DNA from: Bacteroidota bacterium
GTDB taxonomy: Bacteria; Bacteroidota; Bacteroidia; 2-12-FULL-35-15
Length of the DNA: 64,000 bases
Direction: 5' to 3'
Assembly: GCA_025963715.1 (NCBI GenBank)
Contig: JAOQAG010000017.1
Coordinates: 124,001 to 188,000 of the forward strand
This document shows positions 52,529 through 62,846 of this stretch, piece after piece. The position numbers and the translations under genes are program-made. The notes below the pieces were generated by a model that did no database searches, had not been told where the DNA came from, and saw only the letters and a list, made by a program, of their open reading frames with translations. How positions within the stretch are numbered: the first letter of the stretch is position 1; each line of letters begins with the position of its first letter.

Positions 52529-55345
52529 ATGCCAAAAGATAACTCCATAAAATCAGTATTAATTATCGGTAGCGGGCCCATTGTGATCGGGCAGGCCTGC
52601 GAATTTGACTATTCCGGTTCCCAGGCGGCACGCTCGCTCAAAGAAGAAGGGATCAGGGTAACGCTGATCAATTCCAATCCGGCTACCATCATGACGGATA
52701 AAGTAACAGCAGAAAATATATACCTGCTGCCGCTGGAAGTAAAATCCATCGTTAAAATATTAGAGGAAAATCCGGACATTGATGCCGTGTTGCCTACCAT
52801 GGGCGGACAAACGGCCCTGAACCTTGCTATGAAATGCGATGAAATGGGTATTTGGAAAAAATACAAGGTGCGCATGATCGGTGTGGATATTGACGCGATT
52901 GAAGTGACCGAAGACCGCGATAAGTTCCGTGCCCGCATGGAATCCATCGGTGTGGGAATGGCGCCCTCGCACATTGCCAAATCCTTTTTGGAAGGAAAAG
53001 AAATTGCGCAAAAATTCGGATTTCCGCTCGTGATCCGCCCTTCGTTTACCCTTGGTGGCAGCGGTGGAAGCGTGGTATACCAAAAAGAAGATTTTGATGC
53101 TGCGCTTAACCGCGGATTGCATACGTCGCCGATCCACGAAGTGCTGATCGACAAAGCTGTATTGGGTTGGAAAGAGTTTGAGCTGGAATTGCTGCGCGAT
53201 GGGAACGACAACGTGGCCATCATTTGTTCGATCGAGAATTTTGATCCTATGGGTGTGCATACCGGCGACAGCATTACCGTAGCACCGGCAATGACTTTAT
53301 CCGACAGTACGTTCCAGAAAATGCGGACGCTTTCTATTAAAATGATGCGCAGCATCGGGAATTTTGCAGGCGGCTGTAACGTACAGTTTGCGGTAAATCC
53401 GGATGATTCCGAAGATATTATTGCCATTGAGATCAATCCGCGCGTATCCCGTTCATCGGCGCTGGCAAGCAAAGCCACCGGTTACCCGATCGCAAAAATT
53501 GCAGCTAAATTAGCCATCGGTTACAACCTGGACGAGTTGGAAAACCAGATCACCAAATTAACATCTGCTTATTTTGAACCTACACTGGATTACGTGATCG
53601 TAAAAATTCCGCGCTGGAACTTTGATAAATTTAAAGGCGCTAACCGCGAGCTGGGTTTCCAGATGAAATCGGTTGGCGAAGTGATGGGTATTGGCCGCTG
53701 TTTCCAGGAAGCGCTTCAAAAAGCGTGTCAGAGTTTGGAAATCAAACGTAACGGATTGGGTGCCGACGGACGCGAAGTGACTAACCAGGACGAATTATTA
53801 AAAAGCCTGGAACGCCCGAGCTGGAACCGTTTATTCCATATTTACGATGCGATCAAAATGGGAATTTCCATCAAAACCATTCAGAAATTAACCCGCATCG
53901 ATCCATGGTTTTTAAACCAGATCGAAGAAATGATCCTGCTGGAAGGCGAAATTTCGAAATACACATTGCCATCGCTGCCACGCGATTTATTTTACGAAGC
54001 AAAACAAAAAGGATACGCCGATCGCCAAATCGCACATTTATTAAAATGCCTGGAAAGCGAAGTGTTCAACCGCAGAAATGAGCTGGACATCAAACGCGTT
54101 TACAAGCTGGTAGATACCTGTGCGGCAGAATTTGAAGCGAAAACTCCTTATTATTACAGCACGTTTGAGGATGAAAATGAATCGATCGCATCCGACAAGA
54201 AAAAAATTGTAGTGCTTGGAAGTGGTCCTAACCGCATCGGGCAGGGGATTGAGTTTGATTACAGTTGTGTACACGGTGTGCTTGCCGCGAAGGAATTGGG
54301 TTACGAAACCATTATGATCAATTGTAATCCGGAGACTGTTTCTACCGATTTTAACGTGGCCGATAAATTATATTTCGAGCCGGTTTTCTGGGAACACATT
54401 TATGATATTATTTTGAATGAAAAACCCGAAGGCGTGATCGTGCAGCTGGGCGGACAAACCGCGCTGAAGCTGGCGGAGAAGTTGGAACGTTACGGAATTA
54501 AGATCATCGGCACGGATTATAAATCGCTGGATCTGGCGGAAGACCGCGGAAGTTTTTCCAATTTATTAAAAGACAACGGCATTCCTTATCCGCAATTCGG
54601 CGTGATCGAAGATGCAGAACAAGCAGTGGAATTATCGAAAACACTGGGCTTTCCATTGTTGGTTCGTCCCTCGTATGTATTGGGCGGACAGAACATGAAG
54701 ATCGTGATCAACGAGCAGGAATTGGAGCAGCACGTGGTGAACTTACTGAAAGATCATCCCGGCAACCAGGTATTGCTGGATCACTTCCTGGAAGGCGCCA
54801 TAGAAGCGGAATCCGATTCGATTTGCGACGGTACTGATAATTACATCATCGGCATCATGGAGCACATCGAGCCTGCGGGCATTCACTCCGGCGATTCTTA
54901 CGCTGTATTACCTCCGTTTGACCTGAGCGAAAATGTAATGAAGCAGATCGAGCAGCATACAAAAACAATTGCGCTGGCTTTGAAAACGGTTGGTTTATTA
55001 AACATCCAGTTTGCGATCAAAGATGAGGTCGTGTACATCATCGAAGCAAATCCACGCGCATCACGCACGGTGCCGTTCATCGCGAAAGCGTACGACGAAC
55101 CGTATGTGAACTACGCCACCAAAGTAATGCTGGGTGCAAAAGTGAAGGATTTCAAATTCAATCCGCGTAAAAAAGGATATGCTATAAAAATTCCGGTTTT
55201 CTCTTATGAGAAATTCCCGGAAGTAACAAAAGAATTAGGGCCTGAAATGAAATCAACCGGCGAAGCGATCTATTTTATTGATGATTTGACGGATGAGTTT
55301 TTTCACAATATTTATTCTGAACGGAATTTATACTTAAGTAAGTAA
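52529..55345 (+). CDS. carB: Carbamoyl-phosphate synthase large subunit, short form
   Basis: 938 residues. It begins at the conserved [22 protein letters not shown]. Both ATP-grasp halves are complete: the carboxyphosphate half has [13 protein letters not shown] (about 167) and [14 protein letters not shown], and the carbamate half has [21 protein letters not shown] (about 562), [13 protein letters not shown] and [13 protein letters not shown]. The protein stops right after the second half ([12 protein letters not shown]). It lacks the C-terminal MGS-like domain of about 130 residues that carries ornithine, UMP and IMP regulation in E. coli CarB. CarA is not adjacent. It makes carbamoyl phosphate for arginine and pyrimidines. 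Confidence 0.95.
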   Translation: MPKDNSIKSVLIIGSGPIVIGQACEFDYSGSQAARSLKEEGIRVTLINSNPATIMTDKVTAENIYLLPLEVKSIVKILEENPDIDAVLPTMGGQTALNLAMKCDEMGIWKKYKVRMIGVDIDAIEVTEDRDKFRARMESIGVGMAPSHIAKSFLEGKEIAQKFGFPLVIRPSFTLGGSGGSVVYQKEDFDAALNRGLHTSPIHEVLIDKAVLGWKEFELELLRDGNDNVAIICSIENFDPMGVHTGDSITVAPAMTLSDSTFQKMRTLSIKMMRSIGNFAGGCNVQFAVNPDDSEDIIAIEINPRVSRSSALASKATGYPIAKIAAKLAIGYNLDELENQITKLTSAYFEPTLDYVIVKIPRWNFDKFKGANRELGFQMKSVGEVMGIGRCFQEALQKACQSLEIKRNGLGADGREVTNQDELLKSLERPSWNRLFHIYDAIKMGISIKTIQKLTRIDPWFLNQIEEMILLEGEISKYTLPSLPRDLFYEAKQKGYADRQIAHLLKCLESEVFNRRNELDIKRVYKLVDTCAAEFEAKTPYYYSTFEDENESIASDKKKIVVLGSGPNRIGQGIEFDYSCVHGVLAAKELGYETIMINCNPETVSTDFNVADKLYFEPVFWEHIYDIILNEKPEGVIVQLGGQTALKLAEKLERYGIKIIGTDYKSLDLAEDRGSFSNLLKDNGIPYPQFGVIEDAEQAVELSKTLGFPLLVRPSYVLGGQNMKIVINEQELEQHVVNLLKDHPGNQVLLDHFLEGAIEAESDSICDGTDNYIIGIMEHIEPAGIHSGDSYAVLPPFDLSENVMKQIEQHTKTIALALKTVGLLNIQFAIKDEVVYIIEANPRASRTVPFIAKAYDEPYVNYATKVMLGAKVKDFKFNPRKKGYAIKIPVFSYEKFPEVTKELGPEMKSTGEAIYFIDDLTDEFFHNIYSERNLYLSK

Positions 55346-55745
55346 AGAAGTTCAAAGTTTAAAGTTAGAAAGTTTAAAGTTTGCTGTATGGGTGCTGTGT
55401 TTATTTCGGAGTACAATTCTTCCATGTCCTGTCATCCCGGGCCTGACCCGGGATCTGTTAATTGTCCACTAAGGCAGTGAGAACGCTAAAAAAAATAAAT
55501 AAAGCCACAGATTCACAGATTAAAAAAATATTAGCAAATTACACAGATTAAAATCGCAAAGCGATTTTAATCTGTGTAATAATTTTGTCAATAAAAAAAT
55601 CTGTGAATCTGTGGCAATACACATAGCATTTTACATCCCGCTCTTTGTATCCTTTTGCTTTTTTTTGTGGTAAATTTTATCACACAGCAATCAACAATGC
55701 TTAGTGTCCTTAGTGCCTTAGTGGTAAAGTCCTTAGTGGTAAAAC
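55346..55745. other. Repeat-filled gap between carB and ispE
   Basis: 400 bp between convergent genes. It holds an AAGTTCAAAGTTTAAAGTT tract (about 55350-55383), a single CCCGGG hairpin (55430-55456), a CCACAGATT inverted repeat (55504-55615) and a CCTTAGTGCCTTAGTGGTAAAG repeat near 55696-55740. No gene was seen. Confidence 0.75.
55504..55615. repeat. CCACAGATT inverted repeat
   Basis: Left arm GCCACAGATTCACAGATT, inner dyad ACACAGATTAAAATCGC with GCGATTTTAATCTGTGT, right arm AATCTGTGAATCTGTGGC. The inner dyad matches that of the copy at 15590. Confidence 0.85.
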
Positions 55746-56570
55746 CTACAAAGCTCCTTCAAACACAAAACATCCCTCAAATTTATTTTTCAGATCCGTT
55801 TCCTCTTTGAAAATTCCATACAGCGTAGAGCCGCTTCCACTCATGGATGCATACGTTGCGCCCAGGTCGTATAATTTTTCCTTGATGCTTTTGATCTCCG
55901 GAAATTGCGGAAAAATAGAATCTTCAAAATCATTGTGAACAACACCTTTCCATTCCTCAACCGGTAAATTTAAAATGTCATTTTCCAGTGAGCGTGTTGC
56001 AGGCTTTGGTTTTACACCGCTGTAGGCTTTTGCCGTATCGATGTGAATGTTGGGATACACCAATACAACATAATATCCTTTTAAGCTCATGCTCAGCGAT
56101 TCATACTGGTCGCCTTTACCTTCTGCGAAAGCAGGCTTGTTGCTCACAAAAAAAGAACAATCGCTGCCCAGCTGTCTTGCATAATGGTGCATCTCTCCCC
56201 ATGAAATTCCCAGCTCAAATTTATCATTCAGCAAGCGGATAAAAAAAGCAGCATCGGCCGAACCGCCGCCTAAACCTGCACCAATCGGGATGTGTTTGTG
56301 CAAATGCACTTTTACATTTGGTAAGGGATAATCTGCTGCAATGGCATGATAGGCATAATAACATAAATTATCATCCGCATTTCCGGGGATCTCAATTCCC
56401 GATGTGGTGATCGTGATCCGTTCGCTACCGGCTTCTGTGTTTTCAACCACTTCCAGCGCATCACACAGCCCAACCGGGTAAAATACACTTTCAACGTTGT
56501 GAAAACCATCGTCGCGTTTTTCAATAATGTTGAGGCCGATATTTATTTTAGCATTCGGAAAAGAAATCAT
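55746..56570 (-). CDS. ispE: 4-diphosphocytidyl-2-C-methyl-D-erythritol kinase
   Basis: 274 residues. It begins MISFPNAKINIGLNIIEKRDDGFHN, the IspE substrate-binding start, and has the GHMP-kinase glycine loop HIPIGAGLGGGSADAAFF near residue 95 and ASMSGSGSTLYGIF near 240. It phosphorylates CDP-methylerythritol in the non-mevalonate isoprenoid pathway, in the cytoplasm. It is monocistronic and convergent with carB. Confidence 0.95.
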   Translation of the reverse strand: MISFPNAKINIGLNIIEKRDDGFHNVESVFYPVGLCDALEVVENTEAGSERITITTSGIEIPGNADDNLCYYAYHAIAADYPLPNVKVHLHKHIPIGAGLGGGSADAAFFIRLLNDKFELGISWGEMHHYARQLGSDCSFFVSNKPAFAEGKGDQYESLSMSLKGYYVVLVYPNIHIDTAKAYSGVKPKPATRSLENDILNLPVEEWKGVVHNDFEDSIFPQFPEIKSIKEKLYDLGATYASMSGSGSTLYGIFKEETDLKNKFEGCFVFEGAL

Positions 56571-57039
56571 GTATTTAGTAATTAAGTAATTAGTCGTGAG
56601 TCATTAATAATTAGTATTTACGAATTACGAATGAATACAAATGTACAAATCTGTGGGTGTTGCAAATGATGAATGAGTACAAATTTACAAATCCCGTATG
56701 TGCTGTATGCTAAATTTATTCATGTTCCTTCTTTCGAAGCTGTCATCCCGGGCCTGACACGGGATCTCATAAATGTTTGAAACGTGTTTTTTATCTTTAA
56801 TTAACCGATCCCGCAACATTGAGGGATGACAGACAATTTTGTAACTCATCTCCGATACACAGATTGGTATATTGGTACGAATTGGTATTTAGCAGATAAC
56901 ACAGATTCGTAATATTCGCTCCTGTTCCTGCCCGAATCGTTCAGGCGGGCGTTATCCGTACCTGCCAAAGCCACATATTGATTGGTTATTTCACATAATA
57001 TTTCGTATTTTAGCCCTCCATTAATCAAATTTCCTGAAG
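56571..57039. other. Repeat-rich gap between ispE and accA
   Basis: 469 bp between divergent genes. A CCCGGG pair lies at 56741-56831, its right unit having the variant CCCGCAACATTGAGGG. A GGATAACG/AACAGGAGCG repeat (inverted, about 56903-56962) carries a 23 bp near-palindrome at 56927-56949. A near-match -7 box TATTTTAG at about 57007 could serve accA. No gene was seen. Confidence 0.65.
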
Positions 57040-58002
57040 ATGAATTATTTAGATTTTGAAAAACCAATTGAAAGTTTGGTTGAACAATTAGAAAAAGTAA
57101 AACAAGTAGCAGAAAAAAGTGGTGTCGATGTTTCTAAAACAACTGCTGATATTGAAGAAAAGATAAGAGAAGCACGCAAAGAAATTTATTCAAATCTAAC
57201 TCCGTGGCAGCGGGTACAGGTATCCCGTCACCCGGACAGGCCTTACACATTGGCCTATATCGATTACATTACCGGCGGAACGTTCATGGAATTGCATGGC
57301 GACCGCACCGTAAAAGATGACAAAGCAATGGTAGGCGGTTTTGGAAGCATAGATGGCAAAACTGTGATGTTTATCGGGCAGCAAAAAGGGATCAATACCA
57401 AAATGCGCCAGATCCGTAATTTCGGGATGCCAAATCCGGAAGGTTACCGCAAAGCATTGCGTTTGATGAAACTGGCTGAGAAATTCAACAAACCCATCGT
57501 TACATTGATCGATACACCGGGTGCTTTTCCCGGCTTGGAAGCGGAGGAACGCGGACAAGGCGAAGCAATTGCCCGTAATTTAATGGAAATGGCGCAGTTA
57601 AAAGTGCCTGTAATTTGTATCATCATTGGTGAAGGCGCTTCCGGCGGTGCATTGGGAATTGGGATCGGCGATAAAGTAATGATGCTGGAAAATACCTGGT
57701 ATTCGGTTATTTCACCGGAATCCTGCTCGTCCATTTTATGGCGCAACTGGAACAATAAAGAACGTGCTGCCGAAGCATTAAAATTAACGGCGACCGATAT
57801 GCTGGGGAATAAATTAATTGATGGAATTATTCCGGAACCATTAGGCGGCGCACATGTAAACCATACCGAAATTTTTGCAACTGTAAAAGCGGAGATCTTA
57901 AAAAATATTGAAGCGCTGGAGAAAATAAACCCGAAAAAACGGGTGGATCAGCGCATCGAAAAATTCTGCGCAATGGGTGAAGTGGAAGAGATGGAAGCGT
58001 AA
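57040..58002 (+). CDS. accA: Acetyl-CoA carboxylase carboxyltransferase alpha subunit
   Basis: 320 residues. The N-terminal helical region [17 protein letters not shown] is followed by the carboxyltransferase domain: [78 protein letters not shown] and the oxyanion-hole region [20 protein letters not shown]. It transfers the carboxyl group from biotin to acetyl-CoA to make malonyl-CoA. AccD is not nearby and AccC is 37 kb upstream, so the complex genes are scattered. Confidence 0.96.
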   Translation: MNYLDFEKPIESLVEQLEKVKQVAEKSGVDVSKTTADIEEKIREARKEIYSNLTPWQRVQVSRHPDRPYTLAYIDYITGGTFMELHGDRTVKDDKAMVGGFGSIDGKTVMFIGQQKGINTKMRQIRNFGMPNPEGYRKALRLMKLAEKFNKPIVTLIDTPGAFPGLEAEERGQGEAIARNLMEMAQLKVPVICIIIGEGASGGALGIGIGDKVMMLENTWYSVISPESCSSILWRNWNNKERAAEALKLTATDMLGNKLIDGIIPEPLGGAHVNHTEIFATVKAEILKNIEALEKINPKKRVDQRIEKFCAMGEVEEMEA

Positions 58003-58379
58003 AATAAAAAAGCTTTTTATTTTAGTTCAAAGTTTAAAGTTCAAAAGTTTAAAGTTTTGCTTTACGCAGATACTGTATGCGTTAAATCAGAGACAAATCT
58101 CTCTTCGCTCTGTCATCCCGGGCCTGACCCGGGATCTGTTCATTAAAAACCGTTAACAATATCCTGCAAACATTTAGGAGATCCCGGATCAAGTCCGGAA
58201 TGACAACTCCGAAAGGGAAATGACAGTAAAATAAAACATTCAGTATTTATACACAGCATCCGCACAAATCAACATCTTCAGATTACGCACCGCCTTTTGT
58301 TTCTTTTGTTTCTTTTGTGGTTCATCAAAACACAGTACTCACCCAGCTAACTTTAAACTTTTGAAATTAAACTTTGAAC
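58003..58379. other. Repeat-rich gap between accA and the DUF6702 gene
   Basis: 377 bp between convergent genes: a GTTCAAAGTTTAAAG tract (about 58023-58060), a CCCGGG pair (58111-58204) with a degenerate right unit (CCCGGATCAAGTCCGG), a CTTTTGTTTCTTTTGTGG fragment near 58305, and an AACTTTAAACTTTTG tract that abuts the DUF6702 stop. No gene was seen. Confidence 0.7.
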
Positions 58380-58904
58380 TCAAAAGGTAATCTCCACCAT
58401 CTTATCCGGGTTCGTGATCTTCGCACTTTTATCCTGGTCATCCCAATAAAAATTGATCATATTGGATTGTTCCGGCAAATAATCATACAGCAGCGTGTTG
58501 TAAATATTGATCGTACCCTTACTATTGAACGGAACCGTTTCGAGATAGCACCAGGTAGCATCCGTTTCCACTTCATATCCTACAAATGAAAGTACCTGCA
58601 GCTTGCCGCCCACATTGATCTTAAAATTTTCGTTGATGTATTTATTCAGCAATGCCTGTGTAGCTTTATCTTTGGTGCTGGTGGCAAGATCTGTTTTTTT
58701 ACCGTATTTTTTCAGCAGCACTTCTTCCAGGTCGTCTGTAAATAATTTACAGCTCACATCCATGGTTTTTTTGGAGGTGCTCACGCGTATTTCGGTCAGG
58801 CCGAGATAGAAGCGGTGAGCCGGAACAGTAAAGGCTGTTACTGCAATAAAAATGCAGAACGCCGTTAGTGATTTTGCGGAAAAAACAGTAAACTTGTTGA
58901 CCAT
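58380..58904 (-). CDS. DUF6702 family secreted protein
   Basis: 174 residues. Signal peptide (LTAFCIFIAVTAFTVPAHRF; the PAHRFY segment marks the family start). The body has LTEIRVSTSKKTMDVSCKLFTDDLEEVLLKKYG and the end YLPEQSNMINFYWDDQDKSAKIT, which fits DUF6702, a Bacteroidota family without assigned function. It is divergent from the HupE-like gene with only 18 bp between starts, and that gene is followed by an M1 peptidase. This neighbourhood suggests a shared envelope or metal-related role, but that is inference. Confidence 0.8.
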   Translation of the reverse strand: MVNKFTVFSAKSLTAFCIFIAVTAFTVPAHRFYLGLTEIRVSTSKKTMDVSCKLFTDDLEEVLLKKYGKKTDLATSTKDKATQALLNKYINENFKINVGGKLQVLSFVGYEVETDATWCYLETVPFNSKGTINIYNTLLYDYLPEQSNMINFYWDDQDKSAKITNPDKMVEITF

Positions 58905-58922
58905 AGTTCAAAAATACGAAAT

Positions 58923-59513
58923 TTGAATAACTTTTCCCTTTGGTTCACAACAGGTGTTGGACACATTACCGATTTTGAGGGTTATGACCACATGCTGTTC
59001 CTCCTTGCCTTGTGTGGTGTATATACGATAAACCAGTGGAAAAGTTTACTGGTGCTCATCACCGCATTTACCATCGGGCACTCGGTCACACTCGCGCTAA
59101 GCGTACTCGATATTTTTAGCATCAATACAAAACTGGTCGAATTCCTGATCCCGGTCACCATTTTATCCACCTGCGTGTATAATATCTATAACAGGAACAA
59201 GATCCGGGAAGGAAACTTTAAAGCAAATTACTGGATGGCATTGTTTTTCGGGCTGATCCACGGGCTGGGATTTTCCACACTTTTAAAATCCCTTTTAGGC
59301 AGTCAAAAAAATATTTTATCCCCGTTATTTGCCTTTAATACCGGAATAGAAGCCGGTCAGCTAATTATCGTAACAACTATTGTATTGTTTTCCTTATTTT
59401 TAACAAGCATTTTCAGGATCCGGCAAGTCCGCTTTAATTTTTTTATTTCCGTTGCCGTATTTGGAATAGCATTGCTGCTGGCCGCCCAGCGTTTTTATGA
59501 TTTGATCCATTAA
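58923..59513 (+). CDS. HupE/UreJ-family membrane protein
   Basis: 196 residues from a TTG start, which keeps the full family N-terminus (GVGHITDFEGYDHMLFLLAL). It has about six membrane segments. The HupE/UreJ motifs are GYDHMLFLLALC, TAFTIGHSVTLALSVL with His, and FGLIHGLGFSTLL with His. Members are linked with nickel or other metal transport in hydrogenase and urease loci, but many Bacteroidota copies, like this one, are not near such enzymes. It lies 14 bp before the M1 peptidase gene. Confidence 0.87.
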   Translation: MNNFSLWFTTGVGHITDFEGYDHMLFLLALCGVYTINQWKSLLVLITAFTIGHSVTLALSVLDIFSINTKLVEFLIPVTILSTCVYNIYNRNKIREGNFKANYWMALFFGLIHGLGFSTLLKSLLGSQKNILSPLFAFNTGIEAGQLIIVTTIVLFSLFLTSIFRIRQVRFNFFISVAVFGIALLLAAQRFYDLIH

Positions 59514-59527
59514 ATTTTTTAATTCGA

Positions 59528-61876
59528 ATGAAAAAAATTACCCTTTCAATTCACCTGCTGTCGCTTTTAAGCGCTGCGTTTGCACAAAACATTCAAAACA
59601 ATCCAAAAGCCAATCACGGAAATAAATTTGAGCAGCTGGGTACCATTTTACCAACACCCAACAGCTACCGTACTGCTTCCGGTGCGCCCGGAAGTGCTTA
59701 CTGGCAACAGCGTGCCGATTATGATATTGATGCATTTTTGAACGAGAAAGACCTGAAGCTGGAAGGATCGGAGCAGATCACCTACTATAACAATTCGCCT
59801 GATCCGCTGACGTATTTGTGGCTGCAGCTGGATGAGAATGAACACAATCCCAATGGCGAATCCAATTATTTCGACGGAAGTAAAATTTCGCAGCCGGTAA
59901 CGGATGTGCAGCTCGACGGGCTGGATGTGAAAAAGAAACTGGAAGGTTGCGGAGATAACATCATCAGCGTGACGGATGCATTGGGTAAAGAATTGCCGCA
60001 CACCATCAATTACACAATGATGCGCATTGATTTGCCAACGACGCTAAAACCCGGTCAGCAATTTGTTTTTAAAATAAAATGGAATTATAAAATTCCGGAG
60101 CGCATGAAAATTGGCGGCCGTGGCGGTTACGAATATTTTGAAGGTGATGGAAATAACCTGTTCACGATCACGCAATGGTACCCGCGCATGTGTGTGTACA
60201 ACGATTACGGCGGTTGGAACAACAAGCAATTTACCGGAAGAGGCGAATTTTCACTGGCATTCGGAAATTTTAAAGTACGCATGAAAGTGCCAGCCGACCA
60301 TGTGGTAGCCGCAACCGGGCAGTGCTCCAATTATGCAGCGGTATTAACACCGGCGCAGTTTGCTAAATGGACGCAGGCGCAAACCAGTGATAAACCGGTG
60401 GAAATTGTGACACTGGAAGAAGCAAAAAACAAAGAAAAAAATCCGGATCATACCAATTTTAAAACCTGGATCTATACAGCCGAAAACGTGCGCGATTTTG
60501 CATGGGGCAGCTCCCGCAAATTTGTGTGGGATGCCATGGGGATCAAACAAGCCGGTAAAACGGTAATGTGCATGAGCTATTATCCCAAAGAATCCTATGC
60601 GCTTTACAGCAAATATTCAACGAAAGTGGTGGCGCATACCATTCGCACATATTCAAAATATACGATCAATTATCCATACCCGACCGCCATCAGCGTGGAA
60701 GCATCCAACGGAATGGAATACCCGATGATCTGCTTTAATTACGGCAGAACGGAAGCGGACGGAACGTACACCGAAAAAACAAAATACGGAATGCTGGGCG
60801 TGATCATTCACGAAGTGGGACATAACTTTTTCCCGATGATCGTGAACAGCGATGAGCGCCAGTGGACCTGGATGGATGAAGGATTAAATACCTTCGTACA
60901 GTTTTTAACAGAACAGGAATTTGATAATAATTTTCCTTCCAACCGCGGCCCGGCCAATAAAATTGTGGATTACATGAAAATGTCGAAAGACCAGCTGGAG
61001 CCAATCATGACCAACAGCGAGAATATCAATAATTTTGGCGCAAACGCTTATGGAAAGCCTGCAACAGCATTAAATATTTTACGGGAGACGGTGATGGGCC
61101 GCGAATTGTTCGATTATTCATTCAAGCAATATGCGGAGCGTTGGGCGTTCAAACATCCAACACCTTCTGATTTTTTCAGGACCATGGAAGATGCTTCCGG
61201 CGTGGATCTGGATTGGTTTTGGAGAGGCTGGTTCTATGATACCGATCCAGTGGATATTTCACTGGACAGTGTAAAAGCATTTACTGTAAAAAATTCGGAT
61301 GTGGTTCCTGTAAAAATGGATACCATCCGGCCGAAGCCGCCTGTAAAGGATTTTGAGCACATTTCCAAAGTGCGCAATCGTGAAAGCGGAATGAAATTTT
61401 TGGTGGATACGGATACAACACTGCGTGATTTTTATTATTACAATAAAATGGCTGCAACAGATGTAACGCCGGTGATCCGTGATGAAAATGAAAAATTGAG
61501 CGCCATGCCGGGAGATGATTTTAAAAGTTATGAAGGTAATTTTTATTACGAATTGAATTTTAGCAACAAAGGCGGAACAGTCATGCCGATCATCATTCAA
61601 TGGAATTATGCCGACGGAACAAGCGAAGTAGAGCGCATCAGTGCTTATATCTGGCGCAAGGATGAAACCAAAGTGACCAAAACATTTGTAAAAACAAAAG
61701 AAGTAAAATCGATCCTGATCGATCCCTACAAAGAAACTGCCGACATTAACGAAGCCAATAATTCATGGCCGAAAACAGAAGTGAAAACACGTTTTGATGT
61801 GTACAAATCCAAACGCGGAAGCCGCTTTGATACGAATGATGTGAATTACATGCAGAGGGCGAAAGGGAAGAAGTAG
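59528..61876 (+). CDS. M1-family zinc metallopeptidase, secreted
   Basis: 782 residues. Signal peptide ends near residue 20 (LLSLLSAAFAQ). The N-terminal beta domain (about 60-280) contains NGESNYFDGSKI and WNYKIPERMKIGGRGGYEYF. The zinc site is HEVGH (His428, Glu429, His432) followed 18 residues later by Glu451 in WTWMDEGLNTFVQ, the canonical HExxH-x18-E of gluzincins. The C-terminal part (about 560-782) is beta-rich with a polar end. It is probably a periplasmic or surface peptidase; the GAMEN exopeptidase motif is represented by ASNGMEYPM. Co-directional with the HupE-like gene, 14 bp apart. Confidence 0.93.
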   Translation: MKKITLSIHLLSLLSAAFAQNIQNNPKANHGNKFEQLGTILPTPNSYRTASGAPGSAYWQQRADYDIDAFLNEKDLKLEGSEQITYYNNSPDPLTYLWLQLDENEHNPNGESNYFDGSKISQPVTDVQLDGLDVKKKLEGCGDNIISVTDALGKELPHTINYTMMRIDLPTTLKPGQQFVFKIKWNYKIPERMKIGGRGGYEYFEGDGNNLFTITQWYPRMCVYNDYGGWNNKQFTGRGEFSLAFGNFKVRMKVPADHVVAATGQCSNYAAVLTPAQFAKWTQAQTSDKPVEIVTLEEAKNKEKNPDHTNFKTWIYTAENVRDFAWGSSRKFVWDAMGIKQAGKTVMCMSYYPKESYALYSKYSTKVVAHTIRTYSKYTINYPYPTAISVEASNGMEYPMICFNYGRTEADGTYTEKTKYGMLGVIIHEVGHNFFPMIVNSDERQWTWMDEGLNTFVQFLTEQEFDNNFPSNRGPANKIVDYMKMSKDQLEPIMTNSENINNFGANAYGKPATALNILRETVMGRELFDYSFKQYAERWAFKHPTPSDFFRTMEDASGVDLDWFWRGWFYDTDPVDISLDSVKAFTVKNSDVVPVKMDTIRPKPPVKDFEHISKVRNRESGMKFLVDTDTTLRDFYYYNKMAATDVTPVIRDENEKLSAMPGDDFKSYEGNFYYELNFSNKGGTVMPIIIQWNYADGTSEVERISAYIWRKDETKVTKTFVKTKEVKSILIDPYKETADINEANNSWPKTEVKTRFDVYKSKRGSRFDTNDVNYMQRAKGKK

Positions 61877-61956
61877 TTAGTCTGTAGTCGTTAGTATTTA
61901 GATGTTACTTAAAATTAATATTGCTGGCATTATAGAAAAATAATCACACTATTTAC

Positions 61957-62066
61957 TGTCATCCCGGGCTTGACCCGGGATCTGTTAAAAAGGAATCGTA
62001 ATTTTTTTACCGGAATAAATACTATACTGCAAACATTTATGAGATCCCGCAACATTGCGGGATGAC
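61957..62066. repeat. CCCGGG inverted-repeat pair
   Basis: Left unit TGTCATCCCGGGCTTGACCC, right unit of the variant type CCCGCAACATTGCGGG followed by ATGAC, spacer about 55 bp. A second pair begins 74 bp further on. Confidence 0.8.
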
Positions 62067-62139
62067 GATACTCAAAGGAAATTGTATTTAAATATTAACT
62101 TTTTAAAATCATTATAATAAAACGAATCACGATACATAC

Positions 62140-62252
62140 TGTCATCCCGCATTTATTGTGGGATCGGTTAAAAAAGAATCGTAGTTTTTTAACCGGAATA
62201 AATACAGATACTGCGAACATTTATAAGATCCCGGGTCAGGCCCGGGATGACA
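62140..62252. repeat. CCCGGG inverted-repeat pair, swapped units
   Basis: Here the left unit is the short type (GTCATCCCGCATTTATTGTG) and the right unit the CCCGGGTCAGGCCCGGG type. The spacer word GGTTAAAAAAGAATCGTA resembles that of the preceding pair, so the two pairs look like a duplicated array. The remaining gap to 62337 is an AAACTTTTGAACTTTAAAC tract that touches the next ATG. Confidence 0.75.
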
Positions 62253-62337
62253 ACTTCGAAAGAAGAGCATTTATGAATTTAGCATCTGCGTACAGCTAAA
62301 TTAAACTTTTGAACTTTAAACTTTAAATTTTGAACTC

Positions 62338-62700
62338 ATGATATACGTAATAAAAGCCTTAATCATCATCATCGCGCTGGAACATGCGTATTTCCTATGG
62401 ATGGAAATGTTTGCCTGGACCACGGTCGGTAAAAAAGTATTCAAACAATTTCCGCCGGAATTATTTGAACCCACCAAAGCACTGGCTGCTAACCAGGGAT
62501 TGTACAATGGGTTTTTAGCGGCAGGTTTGATTTGGTCACTGTTCATCCAAAATGTGGAGTGGAGCCATTATGTAGCTATTTTCTTTTTGAGCTGTGTGGC
62601 TGTGGCCGGAATTTACGGCGCGTTAACGGCATCCAAACGTATTTTTGTAGTGCAGGCTTTACCGGCAATCATTGCCTTGTTTTTGATCTCGATATTGTAA
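62338..62700 (+). CDS. DUF1304 family membrane protein
   Basis: 120 residues with four hydrophobic segments. Family pattern: VIKALIIIIALEHAYFLWMEMFAW, FKQFPPELFEPTKALAANQGLYNGFLAAGL, and a C-terminal GALTASKRIFVVQALPAIIAL. DUF1304 proteins are small inner-membrane proteins without an assigned role. The start ATG immediately follows a repeat tract ending TTTTGAACTC. It ends 110 bp before a strong terminator. Confidence 0.92.
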   Translation: MIYVIKALIIIIALEHAYFLWMEMFAWTTVGKKVFKQFPPELFEPTKALAANQGLYNGFLAAGLIWSLFIQNVEWSHYVAIFFLSCVAVAGIYGALTASKRIFVVQALPAIIALFLISIL

Positions 62701-62808
62701 CGCGTGTTTTACCACTAAGGCGCAAAGACGCGAAGAAAAAATAATTCTTTTTCGTTATAAAAATGCGTGGCCACAAGTTGATAATTCATCTTCTCAGTAA
62801 TATAAATA

Positions 62809-62846
62809 AAAAGGCGCTTCATTTATTTGAAGCGCCTTTCTTTTTG
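62809..62846 (+). terminator. Terminator after the DUF1304 gene
   Basis: AAAGGCGCTTCA, ATTTAT-type loop, TGAAGCGCCTTT, then CTTTTTG. A CCCGCAACACGTGCGGG hairpin of the repeat family follows at 62864-62892. Confidence 0.85.

Noticed and set aside
52609-53478. 289-residue minus-strand frame inside carB
   Set aside because: It lies wholly inside a strongly conserved carB segment in the opposite direction and has no family resemblance.
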